Source: Zonotrichia leucophrys gambelii
Taxonomy: Eukaryota; Chordata; Aves; Passeriformes; Passerellidae
DNA: 64,000 bases
Assembly (NCBI RefSeq): GCF_028769735.1
Contig: NC_088177.1
Coordinates: forward strand, 11,720,599 to 11,784,598
Reading direction: 5' to 3'
Numbering within the stretch: position 1 is the stretch's first letter; every line of letters begins with the position of its first letter. The notes beneath the pieces are model-generated. The model made no database searches. It was not told the DNA's origin and worked only from the letters and a program-made list of their open reading frames with translations. Made by a program: the position numbers and the translations under genes. Positions 1 to 12,006 of the stretch are shown here, piece after piece.

Positions 1-3000
1 CTTTCTGTTTGAAAGCCATTTAGGTATTATGCTCATTTAAGCTGATTTTTAAAAGTGTTTTTATTTTTAGCTTAAATCGATAAGGATTCAATTCTGAAAT
101 TTTCCTGTATATATTCATTCTACAGATTGAATTTCAAAATTCAATTTTATTATATGGTAAAAATTCTGGTAAAATTGATGGTAAAAATCTGGAATGCAGT
201 TATTTTCTCTTTATTGCGGTTTTTTGTTGTGTTTTGCTTAAGACAAAATTTAAGAGCAAGTGAGCCTCTTTCTTCCATATACCTTCCCTTGAAAACATAA
301 ATGTTATAGGAAAACAAAATTTCTTCCTTACTTCACATAAAACTGTTATTTGGTTTTTTTCATTTTTGGTTTAAAAGAAAAATTGTAACCTTGCAGCAGT
401 TTTATTTTTCAGTAATGACAATTGAAACAAATTAATGTAGGCTGTATTCTGCATTCTTTTTCATGAAAGCCCCACATTGCTATTGAGTTTGTTCATTCTT
501 AAATTCAAACTGGTTAATATGACTTCTAGGCTTTAGGATTACTCTCCTGAGCTAAGACTAGATGAAAAATGCATAAATTCAATCAAACCCACCTCATTAA
601 GATTTTCAATCTGAGTTTTTTTCTTGTCTTTATCAAAAGGTTTTAAGGTTGCCTTTCCTTCCTAATTGTGTACATAATGTGAATATACCTCTTTCTAGCT
701 TATGAGGGAGAACCTATTTGGACTTGAAAAACAGTGCACTATAAATGCTATCAGATGGTATATTTGTTTATTAAATCAGTATCAGTTCTGACTTAATTCA
801 TTAACCAATGAATAAGCAGCAGAAGATGAATTTTTCGATATTTTAATGTTTTGTTTTAATCTTTCTGATTTGGGATACGCATTTTGAGATATTTTTGTTG
901 GGCCTCATTTTCAGATGGATTCATCCAAACAAAGCTGTCCCAGTTTTAAAGGCCCCAATTTCATCAACTTTACTCAGAACACAAATACAGAAAATGTGTT
1001 ATTATTTCCTTAAGTTTAAGGGCCTTATCAAACTACAGAAATGAGAGGAATTGTTTTACTCTGTTCAGTGGTTTTACTCCTGCTCCATTCAGTCTCAAAT
1101 GTTTCCTGTTTCCTTTGGATCTGATGGATATTTTTTTGTTTGTTTCAGCCTTGCTGAATTTATTCTAGGAAAACTACTGCACTGTGTTTAAATGTCAGTA
1201 TGTATTCTTTCACTTTCAAGGCAAAGAAGGAAACTTCATACCTCTATAATAGATTTGTGAAATTGTGCTTTTTTTTTTTTTTTGTGAAAATGGTTCATTC
1301 TATTTGGACTAAAAATGGGCAAAACTGCACTGGCAAAGTGACACTTTTTGTTACAGTAAGGTTGTAAATCCAAAATGGTAGTGTTTAACTTCAGATAGAA
1401 CCTTCTTCATGTCTTTTTAACAGCTGTGCACCCTCCTGAGTCTCATAAATCTTCAATTAATTAATAATCAGTCTGACCCTTACCTATTGACTTGAGTTTT
1501 TTCCATTGGTGTAAATTATCAGTGAGTAGAAGGGGACAGATTTTTCTGCTGAAAGTGAGAGCAGGGTTTTAACCCAAACAAGAAATTCCTCATCTTCTCC
1601 TATTTCCATTTTCATAGCAGTGTTGCTTTCCTTTCCAGTTTTTTAGTTTGCAAATTGTTTGTGCCATGATTCATTGACTTGAAGGCTTTTGTAAGAGTGT
1701 GGTAGAATAGCAAAGAATTCTTTCTGTCATGTTTAATCAAGATGAATCAGATGTGCATCACATGGCTTGTTTTCCAAATGAATGGTGAAACTTCAGTTTT
1801 TCTGCTTATCTTTAGTCCCTTCAAGTTTGTGGGAAAACAACCTTACTTTTGGCAGTGCATTTCTTTCTGTATGGTTTGGTTTTGCATTTTTTTTAAACCT
1901 TTAGATTCAATGGAGTTCTGTCCAAAAGAATATGTCCTCATGCAGCTTCCTGTATGGATTATTCCTGTAGGGCTTTGGTTTTGGTTCCACCTTCCATACC
2001 AGTCTTTCCTAGAAATTGTCAAACCAAAGATGGAAAGCAGAAGAAGGCTGGAATTTCCCAGGATGCCCAAAGGAGTTATCCATCCTCCTCCTTTCCTGCC
2101 TCTCATTACAATGCCACTCCTCCTTTTGCTGCCTCCTGGCAGTTACATTCAGTGTTTTTTGAGGTTGGAATAGCACACGGTATAACATTACAGCATATTC
2201 TGGAACAATCAGCAAAAAGATGATTATGTCTGCTCCCAAGATGGGTATAGCTGTTGCTTAAAAGAATGATTCAAAACTGTAAAAATGTTCTGCTGTTCAT
2301 TAAGAAAATACTCTAGAGGGTCAGGAAAGGCTGGTTCTTTTCAAGTTCACCAGAAAAATTTGGCTTAGTGCAGTGACTTCAGTGAGACTATGGACAAAGC
2401 TTTTACCTAAAGTATGAAATTTAATTGGTTTATCCTTGCTAGGCTTCATTCACCTTAATAGTAGGAGAGATCATCAAAGGAGGAGTCAGGTTTCTGTTTT
2501 CTGGAGCATGTGAGATGGCACATCTAGAAATGTGATAGGAAAGAACCGGCAGCAGCACTGATGTTCCTGGTCCGAGTAAGCTGCTGTCTCTGTTTACGCC
2601 CCGAGAAAATTTCATTTACATTTCCCTTTTAACTAACAGAAACTAATTAGCCAGGCCCACTATTGTCAAGTGCTTCAATAGAATGTTGTGTAGATGTTAA
2701 CTCTAATTACAATGCTGTTGCTAGTTTTGTATCCAAAAAGGATGTCCTTGCAACAAATCATCACTTCCTCAACAACAACAAAAAAAAAGAGCTGGTTTTA
2801 TCTACTGCTTATGTGTACAAGAGCTAATTAACAGTAAACCCTGTGTAATGCAGGCAAATCCTTTCATAGCTGTTTTGTACCCTGTCACAGTATGACTTCA
2901 GCAGAATTTCACAGCAGCTCTCAGTAGTTGGTGGGGAAGGGAAACCACCTCTAATAAAATGCTTATGTTCATGGTTTTCACGGTGCTCAGTTCCATTGCT

Positions 3001-3302
3001 TGGAGGAAAGCACTCCATATGCTCTCTGCTTTTATAGAATAATTATATTATTCTGGAGGGGAAGAGGATCTCTGTATAAAATAAGAGGGAAAATAAGATC
3101 TGTGAGTACCTGTTAAGCTATGGTACTTGGTTGGTAAAAGATGCTGCTCTTGAGAGACTCTTAATATGGAGCTCTCTGAAGCTGTATCAGAACAGAGCAG
3201 TTGAAGAAACAGGTTTATTTTTAAAAAATCCAGACTAGAAAAAACAGTTTCAGATCCTCTGTGGGTGGCATAGATCATAGATGTCATCAAACAGGACAAA
3301 TT

Positions 3303-3606
3303 CACAGAATCACAGACTGAGCTAGGTTGGAAAAGACCTTTGAGATCATCAAGTCCAACCTATGACCTAACACCACCTTATCAACTAAACCATGGCACCT
3401 TTTAAAATATTTTTTAAAACACTTCCAGGGACAGTGACTCCACTACCTCCCTAGGCAGCCCCTTCACCCTTTCTGTGAAGATCTTCCCGTGCCCAACCTA
3501 AACCTCCCCTGTGTCCTCCTGTCCCATTGCTGGATGCCTGGGAGAAGAGACTGACCCTCATCTGGCCACAACCTCCTTTGAGGCTCATGAAAGAGACTCA
3601 TAGAGA
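3303..3606 (-). mobile_element. CR1 LINE, 3'-end fragment
   Basis: The + strand opens CACAGAATCACAG, the complement of the short direct repeats that end bird CR1 elements. It continues with GTTGGAAAAGACCTTTGAG, ATCATCAAGTCCAACC and the CTAACACCACCTTATCAACT block, then the GACAGTGACTCCAC and TGGGCAGCC-type blocks typical of CR1 3' regions. The element is therefore antisense to ERBB4 and 5'-truncated. It shares its subfamily-specific blocks with the longer CR1 copy at 32.9 kb. The distal border is approximate because similarity fades. Confidence 0.85.
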
Positions 3607-3865
3607 AATCCCAGTTCTGTGAGTGACCTTGCCTCTTCTGAACTGGTTCTGAAGCCAGACCTTTGCTGAGGGTATTTTAATTCTTGCCATGGCATTTCCC
3701 TGCCTGGAGCTTTAGGAGGAGTACCTTTGGGGTACCCCTGGGACATGAATGAAAGTCACTGCAGTGATCTTGTGAGCTCCTCCGGTTTTTTCACACTTCC
3801 ACATTTTAAGATTGGCCTTCTTGTGAAAGGGTGTAGGTGGGTATTCCTTCTTTCCTGTTGTACAG

Positions 3866-4115
3866 ATAGAATCCTAGAATGGTTTGGGTTGTAAAGGACC
3901 TTAAAGCTCATCCAGTTCCAACCCTCCCTGCCACAGGCTGTGACCCTTCAACAACCTGAGGTTGCTCCAAGCCCCATCCAACCTGGCCTTGGGCTCTTCT
4001 AGGGATGGGGCAGCCACAGCTTCTCTGGGTGACCTGTGCCAGGGCCTCAGCACCCTCACAGGGAAGAATTTCTTCCTCATATCTGACCTAAATTTCCTCT
4101 CTTTCTGTTTGAGGT
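3866..4115 (-). mobile_element. CR1 LINE, 3'-end fragment (second subfamily)
   Basis: It begins ATAGAATCCTAGAATGG and continues TTTGGGTTGTAAAGGACCTT, then GCTCCAAGCCCCATCCAACC, CCACAGCTTCTCTGGG and CTCACAGGGAAGAATTTCTT. This is the well-known antisense CR1 3'-end pattern, of a different subfamily from the neighbouring copy 260 bp upstream. It is 5'-truncated, non-coding and antisense to ERBB4. Confidence 0.9.
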
Positions 4116-5476
4116 CTGACCACAGTTAATAAATGGCTCAATGTGTTAAAGCTTCTGTTCTGAACCGCCTTCAGAAAGGTTTGTCTGTGATCAGTGAGGG
4201 TTTGTGCTTTGTCTGCTTTACTCAGCAGGGTTGGCTGGCATGGACTCATGGTATGGAAGGACTTAGTAGGGTATGCTGCTGTAGAGAGAAATAAACTGGT
4301 AAGGTTGGGAGAGTGCAAGAACTGGAAGCAATTCTCACACAATGCTGTTTAAAATCTGTTCTATGGCTCCAGTGGTTTGAGGACCGTGTTGAGAAAGCGT
4401 AGGATAGAGCAAGGTGAGAAATCTGATGTTCCTAGAAGTTTGTTGTACAAGGAGTAGAAGGTGGACAATAAACTCCTGCAGGATCTTGATGCTGTTGATA
4501 CTCATTGACCAAGTTTCCCAGCAGCTGTGCTTGTTTTTGATAAGAAAATTATTTGTTTGGAAAATTGACTAAATTATCTTTACTGAGACTATGAGCAGAA
4601 AAAATGGTGAGTGATGAAGGCCAAATGTGATGGGTCACTGCTGGAAAAGAAGAAGCAATAGGAAATGCAAATTAATAAATGGTTTGATAGAATTGTAAAC
4701 AACACACAGTGCCATTGCAGAGATTATTGCTTTGGTTTCTCGTCACACTTGTGTTGTGGGTCTGTATTGATTTGGCTACACAAATAATACACAATGCAGA
4801 AATAAAATTTTTCCATGAAGAAGTGACCTTATTATAAAGCATCAGTATATATCTCACCACTCTCCAATGGGTTTCTCTCATGGCTGGAAATAAGGATTTA
4901 ATCTAGATTTAATGTTGCTATAAATTAATTATCTATTATTAAATATACATTTGTAGAGCTTTAGAAATATGGAAGATGTAGCATTGTTTAAACCTCAGTG
5001 AATGGTTCCATAATAATTCATTAATATTTAATACATAATAAATCAGAACTAAAGCTTGTGGTCTTACTTCCAATCTACCTGTGCAATGTAGGATTGGTTA
5101 CTCTTTCTTAGTTAGAAAAATTAACATGACAAATGTATTAGAGTTGAGAGCCCAGACTTAATTCTCTGCAATTTGGCTTACTCCTTGTGGCCTTACTCAG
5201 GTGTGAAGGAGCTGCAATTCCGGCATGAAGCAGGAAGCTCTTGGCTGGCATTCTTTGGAGCATTTTGCTTTTCATTGTCTGTATAACATGAGTTTTCTGG
5301 AATGATGGAGCATAGAACGTGTAATGCAGATGAAAATTTGCACATTGACATTACGTTTTTTGTTTGTTTTACCCACTGAAATGTATGTTTACTTCTCAGT
5401 TAAATTGCAGTGGCTTTTCCAGCATTGGATCAAAACTAGCAGATAACTTGTTAATAATGATAGTATAGTTGTCTGT

Positions 5477-5537
5477 CAGTCCTTTTCCAGGAATGGAAAT
5501 ACCATTTTCCAGTCCTTTGTAGGAATGGAAATACCAG
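5477..5537. repeat. 33-bp tandem duplication
   Basis: Two copies of CAGTCCTTT..AGGAATGGAAATACCA with a 33-bp period. A local duplication in intron 16. Confidence 0.8.
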
Positions 5538-8500
5538 TGTTGAATTTGATACTTCACTGGTGTGTAGCAAACAGTAAATGAGTTAAAGTAATTAAACAAG
5601 CTGTAGGTTTCAAGGAATTAACAAAGTCCTGACTTTGGTGCTGTGTGTGGAAAGTTGTACCTCAGCATTTATCGAAGGTGGAAGCATCACCACAAATACC
5701 AGCAATCATTCAGGAAGAGAGCATTAGGAAATCAAGCCATCAGACCAAATTACTTATTCTTACTATAATTTTTTTCCATGCTGTAAAGTAAAGTAACAGG
5801 CTGGGAAAATGTCATGTAAATTATCTGTACCTTTGGGTAGTAGTTTCAAAAAACTAAATTCTATTTCTAATGGGAAATGTGGGCTAATACTAAACTCATT
5901 CCCTATGCCATGGCCTCTCTTTGTTAGTTCAGCTTCCTTTGCATTTCTTTGCTGTAAAGTAGAGATATTTTGCCTCTTTTCTCCCGGGTTACAGTGGTAG
6001 TGGAGAGAGTTGAACAAGAATGTAGACCCTGCACCTTCATAGAGACTGACTGTTTTCCCAGGAATGTGTGTTACAGGGATTTTAGGGAAGAGCCACTGGA
6101 AATAGTGCCTTGTGTCTTGGAATGAAGTTTAGGAACTCAAACAGCTAAAGCTTTTTTTGGCTGAAAGTGAAGGTAGATTCTCCTCTAGAAGTACACGGGT
6201 AAGAAGACAGAGTTTGGTTAAGGATGGCACCAAGTCCAGCAGACTGAAAAGGAGAGTTGGGTGACTGTCAGGCATAAAATGGGTGAAATTTGAGAGACAT
6301 TCAGAGCAGCCAAGTGCCAGTGCATTTCTAATGAAGGTTATTAATCCCCGAAATAATTTTCTGTGGTGTTGTTCTCTTCTTTAGCACTAGACTTGTGAAA
6401 TCAAGACTGGGAATTTTTTCCTGCAAGCAAGATGAATTTGTGCTGAGCTTGGGGGCAGAGGGTGGTGTGGATCCTCCTGCCATAGGACAGGACATTTCAG
6501 TGTCTGTGACAATAATTTCCAGCTGTGATCAGCTCATGATCTAAGCTACAAAGTCCTTTAACTTTTGAGTCAGAGTACTGAGTTGGACAGAGACAAGCAA
6601 ATCCAGCTGCTGAATCCTGGGCTGTGGCTCCTGTCAGCTGTAGGTGAGGCACAGAGTTCCACATGACTTTACACAAGATTTCTGTTCTGTTCACACATAC
6701 TTGCTCATTAGTAGTTAGGTCAGGTAAAATTCTGAGTTTTCAGACTGTCCTTTGCTAGGAGAGATGAGAAACTCATTCAAATCTTATCTGTACTTTTGTC
6801 AAAAAGCTTCATGCCTTTTTTTTTTCCAATCTGATGTAAATTTTTAATGACACCATTTTCACTTGCTGGTGAACAAGATCTTTTGCAGACATATTGGCTG
6901 TTTCATCAATAGAAGATAATGTTGAAAATCATTTCTGTAGTTATCCGAGATTGAACAAATGATAAAACAGGCAAGGAAAGATTATGGGATAATGTGAGGA
7001 GCAGGTGCTGGCTAGTTGTGATTGAGCTTTTCTTTGGCAGAGAACTGTGAGGAGGTAACTCTGTATTTGCCTGTTGTGTACATTTCTCAGCAGAGCTGGT
7101 AGTGTTTCTCTTACTAGAGAGTAGTGGCATTTATGTAGAAATCTGAGAACAAATACAAGCTCATCCTCAGGACAAGGGCCAAGCTTTGGTTAAACATGGT
7201 CCAGTCATGATGTAATCCCTGATTTGTCAATGATAGAAAGTTTTCTAGTAATGCCTAAAGGAAAACTGTCTGAAATGCAATCAACCTTTTTAATGAAAAG
7301 TATGAACTTTTTCCTCATGCAATTTGTCTTGGACTCCCAGTACTCTCCTGTGACATAGCATGTCCTTTGGAAACACAGGATTTCAAAGCAATACACCAGT
7401 GTTGGGCACCTCTTAAAATGCTCACCTGGATTTTTATTACATGTTCTTATTGTGTTCACTGTCCCATTTTAACTCAGAGTTCTCTACTTGTAAATCAAAT
7501 TATGTTTAGATGTGTCACTGAAATTGGGTAGTACTGATATGTCTTAGAAGGAACAGAAGCTATAAAGCACCATAACATGGGTGAAAAGAAGTAGTGACAG
7601 CAGAGAAGTAGAAGGAAGCAAAAGGATGGAAGATGTAGTTTTATTATTGCCATTTCTTTTGCTCAAGTTAATCCTGCAATGTTAGAATCTGTAGTCCTGA
7701 TGTCAATATAGGTCATGCTGAAGAGGAGGCAAGACACTGTAATCTCTGCTTTTGGTGGTAAAGTTTGTTAATCTGAAAATGGATCAGAAAATAATGCTGA
7801 GAACATGGACCAGGGTATGCAGATCCTGTAGGCTGGTTGGTCAGAAGCAAAGGAACTGCACTGATGTGGTAGACTGGAGGGAAGATGTGTAATTCCAGAA
7901 TTACATATGTAATTCAGCAGCATGGCAGCGGCTAAACCCATCTCCTCCAAGGTCCCAGCAGGCTGGAATCAGCCATGGGATATTTTCAGTTCATGCCAGA
8001 GGTGTCTGTATCCATGGGCATTGCTCTGCTTGAGTGAATAGCCTTCCTTAAAAAAATATGTGCAAATTTCAGAAGTAAATCACATCTTTCCTGCCCCTAA
8101 TGGACTAATGAAGGGAAAAAATGAAAAGGTAAAAAGTATTCCTGCATTAAAATGGACCACTAGTTGTTAATATGCATAGTCTCAATCGCAGCAGGGATAA
8201 TAGGCAAAGAACAGATTGAGGAGATAATATCCTTGCTTTAAAAGTGTCCCATCTCCCATAGATATGCATTCCCCTCCCTCGTGGCAGGGATGTCCTCTGC
8301 ATGTGAATAACTTGGTGAAGTTCAGAGCTGTCTCACTTCAGCTCTGGGTGAGTTCCCTCTACTTCCAGTTCCTGGATCAACCAGTGGATCAGGGCTGTGT
8401 ATTCCAAACTTGGGGATGTTTGAGTCACCTTCAATCAATGGGTTTTTAAAATAGGGGAGCAGTTTCCAGGAAACTTCCATTGAGAAGAAAGGTATCACTA

Positions 8501-10285
8501 AGAAAGCAAGCCAAAACCTGCAGCTGTATCAGTATGGTTGGATATACTCTCTCAAGGTTTCATCAGCCTTTTTATGCTGCTGATTACTTAAATACTTCAA
8601 ATATATTTACTTTTGAAGTGGAATGAGAAGCAGTCCCTCTCTCCCTCATGACAAAGGCAGGGGGAAAAAAAGGTATTGAAGCCTTCTCTCTCCTTATTGT
8701 TTTTTTTTTAAATTATTATTATTTTCTTGATTTCTAATGAGCTTCAGACTCTATGAGACCTAAAAGGCACAAAAACTCAGCAGGATCCATTACCTGCCAG
8801 AGTATTGGTACTTAGGTTTGGGGATTTGGTGGAATGGGGAAAGGAAGGGGGTTGTGACCGGAAGAGGAAAGAGATTTTTAAGCTGGATCAGCATTTCCCC
8901 AGATGCTTGGCCTGTTTTGCTCTGGAATTTTAGCAGCTGTCAGAAGACGAGTTTCTTTAACATTTAAAAGCTGCACAGATAAAGCAGTAAATTCTGGAAT
9001 GTTCTATCATACAGAAATTTGGGAGGAGGAAGAGGTGTTTTACTAAATTATCATTTTTCTCAATGTGAGCTATACTTTACTACAAAACATTCCTAATAGA
9101 AGAGCAGTTAGAGAGTTGGGGTTGGTCTTAGCAGTACCCTCACCATGAGCTGCTTTCCTGACCCAGTCCCATCTGTGACTGGAGGTGTGGGAGGCTGCTG
9201 TGTGCACAAGCACAGCCCCATGGTCAGCAGAGCTGAGATGATGGTCAAAAAGGGGCCAAGGTTTCCCTTGGCTCCTTTACAGCCCCTGGAGTGGATGGGA
9301 TTCCTTTGGCTGGCTGTGGATACGGAGGAGAGCAGGGACAGTGAGTGAGTTTGGAGCTTCTGTGCTCAGCTTTTCTTCTTAGGATGGCCTTTGGGGAAAT
9401 GCTGGCAGTGGGATGATGGCTAGAGTTTAGAGGAGTTACAAGATACTCCAGAGTTTCTCTCTGCTTCAGTTGGTAACATAAGTATGGCAGAGAAGTTATT
9501 AACATAGAATAACTTTTTGGTTTCTGCATTAACATAGAGAAACCCTTTTGGGCATAGTATCATATAGAAGGTGATCCTTTATAAACCTGTGTCAGGAACA
9601 GGATCTCAGTTTTATATAAGCTTCTTCCCCAGTAAGCAAATGGGGTTTTCTAATGATTGATGTAATTTGTGTAGGATGTTTAGACAGTCTGCTATTCCAG
9701 TAAAATAATAGTGATAAATCCAAAAGCAGCATCAGGCATACTCAAAGAAATTCCTTATACTCTGCTCTTTATCTGCCTTCAATTTTCCTCCATATTTATG
9801 AGCACTGGCTGCATTTCTTTCCTGCTATGCTCCACAAAGTTAAATTCTGCATATTTAGAACTCAAGTGATGAGTAGCTGAAATCTGTGTTGAAGCTAACA
9901 GCATCATGGCCATTGCTAGTGTTCTAATAAATGTCTCAAATGCTCTATTTATATAAACATGCCAGTGCAGAGCGAAGTGTGACTGTTTTGATTTAGGCTT
10001 TGAAGGAAAGATTTTTATCTGTGGGTGTGCATGAATGTACATAATACATGAAAGATAAGGATGCATATTTTCAAACACATCCTCCTACAAATCCTCCATG
10101 CACTCTCATCTCAAGCATAGGTCCAAAAGATGCTTTAATGCCACCACTGGTTAAAAAAACCTCAGCTGAAAGCCACATGAGCTCTTATTATGGAAGAAAT
10201 TATTGGATATGACAAGAAACTTAAAGATGGGAACACAGTGTGGTAGTTCTGTTCTCACCTGTTTATCATGTCCCATTTTGTTATG

Positions 10286-10645
10286 ATAGAATCAGAGAAT
10301 GGTTTGGGTTGGAAGGGACCTCAAAGCTCATCTTGTTGCACCCCTGCCATGGGCAGGCACACCTTCCACTGTCCCTCCCACTGCTCCAAGCCCCATCCAG
10401 CCTGGCCTTGGACACCTTCAGTGATCCAGGGGCAGCCACAGCTTCTCTGGGCACCGTGTGCCAGGGCCTCACCACTCTCACAGGGAAAAAATTATTCCAT
10501 ATATATTATCTCAATTTCCCCTCTTTCAATTTTGAGTTTTCAATTTCCCCTCTTTCTTCTGCCAATGTCCAATGCTGAACCTTAGTCTGACTGTTCCCTT
10601 CTCTGCAGGAGTTTGTTCCCCTTGAAGAGGTGCTTGGGCAGAGAT
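10286..10645 (-). mobile_element. CR1 LINE, 3'-end fragment
   Basis: It starts ATAGAATCAGAGAATGG followed by TTTGGGTTGGAAGGGACCTC, CAAGCCCCATCCAGCCTGG, CCACAGCTTCTCTGGG and CTCACAGGGAAAAAATTATT. It has a small internal duplication of the TTTCAATTTCCCCTC block near 10.51-10.56 kb. The ORFs of around 100 codons across it are LINE non-coding sequence and not genes. It is antisense to ERBB4. Confidence 0.88.
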
Positions 10646-11332
10646 TGGGGCTCTTTTCAATGTACAGAATTATTTTTCATAAAGGAGAATCATAAAGTCA
10701 TAAGGAATTCAGAGAAAGTAATCTGGTTCAGAATGTCAGACTTGGTCCCCAAGTTCTGTCTTTGGAGTCTCTCTACTGTGAAATACTACTGGAGCTTGAG
10801 AAAGCAAATGCTTGCTGTCCCAAATACTCAAGGCTGGAACAGGAAGCAGTCCAGTGTTCTCAACCACTTAAACAAAATATCTGCTCTGTGCTCCTTAAAT
10901 CTTCTGAATGAGTACTTCCAGGAAAGTCTGGCATTCCAAAAAATCAGGCACTTGTAAAAAGAAAGATAAATGCATTTTCTGAAGAAAGATGTTGATTTGG
11001 AAAATAAAGTCAAAATGAAGGACATGAGGTAGAGAAACCTTCTTGCAGCCCCTTAGAGGTAGACAATCCACCTGTGCAGTCTACAGGCACACTCACGTGT
11101 GGGTTTGGATGTTTCTTCTGTTGAATAGATCAATTTCAGCAAACTTAAGTGAATTACAAGCACTTGTCACTAGTGGGATTAAAAAAGGGTTTAAAAAAAT
11201 AACAAAAGGAAGAGAACAATATTAAAACAGTTTTTCTCCTGATAGTTATTTAAAATACTCCTGAACATTCCTTCATGATCTTTATTCTTTGTATTTGTAA
11301 AAACCTATTGCAGAGTAGAATGTTCCAGTTTT

Positions 11333-11337
11333 GAGCT
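11333..11337. repeat. Target-site duplication GAGCT (left)
   Basis: Exact 5-bp duplicate of 12002-12006 flanking the family-A LTR. It proves insertion and fixes both element borders. Confidence 0.9.
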
Positions 11338-12001
11338 TGTCTTGGTTTGAAAAGACAGGTGTCTGCTAAGTAAGGCAGGAGCCTCTCTTTCCCTCTGAAT
11401 TATTGTAATTTTGAAAGGGGCTCTCAGGCAAAGATATGGGAGTAGGAATAACAGTTCTTTATTAGGGAAATTAAAATAATAATGCAGTAAAACAAAAAAA
11501 ATGGTGACAGAGTCAGAATAGGACCTGATCCCCTGTGTGTCAGGGAGGTGGCACAGCCCCATGCCATGGTGGCTCAGCCCTCCTGCAGTGCCAGCTGTGG
11601 CTCTGCTGCAGCAGGGATCCTGCACAAGGGGGGAGTTTTCCTCTGCAGCTCCAGGGCTGCTGGGGATGGGCCTGGGCTCCCTCTGGGAATGCAGGGGAGG
11701 AGAAAGCTGCTCCTCTGGGAATGCAGTGGGCAAAGGCTGCTGTGCTGTTCCAAACCTCAGATTGTATCCAGGTAGGAATGCTTGGCTCCTCCCCTGGGCA
11801 GAGCATCTTCCAATGGGATGATGGAATTTTATCAGCCATGCAGGGACACTCACTGGCCATGAACAGAAGAGATCTCCTGGAGGGAAGATTTGTTGTGGGA
11901 GAGATAAAGAAAACTGCCCCATGAACAGAAGAGAACTGCCCCACCTCTGACAGATGGGAAATAAAGTACACAGCCCCAGGCACATCTTGTAACCTAAGAC
12001 A
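11338..12001 (-). mobile_element. Solo LTR (ERVL-like), family A copy 1
   Basis: 664-bp element with ends TGTCTTGG...CCTAAGACA, a near-perfect TG...CA inverted terminus. It is flanked on both sides by GAGCT (11333-11337 and 12002-12006), an exact 5-bp target-site duplication, the size usual for ERVL-class integration. A poly(A) signal AATAAA is read on the minus strand (TTTATT at 11458-11463), which sets the orientation antisense to ERBB4. No gag/pol lies next to it, so it is a solo LTR left by recombination. It shares nearly its whole length with the element at 43.5 kb. Overlapping ORFs of 75-239 codons on both strands inside it are not genes. Confidence 0.93.
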
Positions 12002-12006
12002 GAGCT
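12002..12006. repeat. Target-site duplication GAGCT (right)
   Basis: Right-hand partner of the GAGCT duplication that brackets the solo LTR. Confidence 0.9.

Noticed and set aside
1742..2239. 143-codon + strand ORF with hydrophobic content
   Set aside because: No known domain, overlapping ORFs in other frames, no start context or splice structure. Consistent with chance in AT-rich intron.
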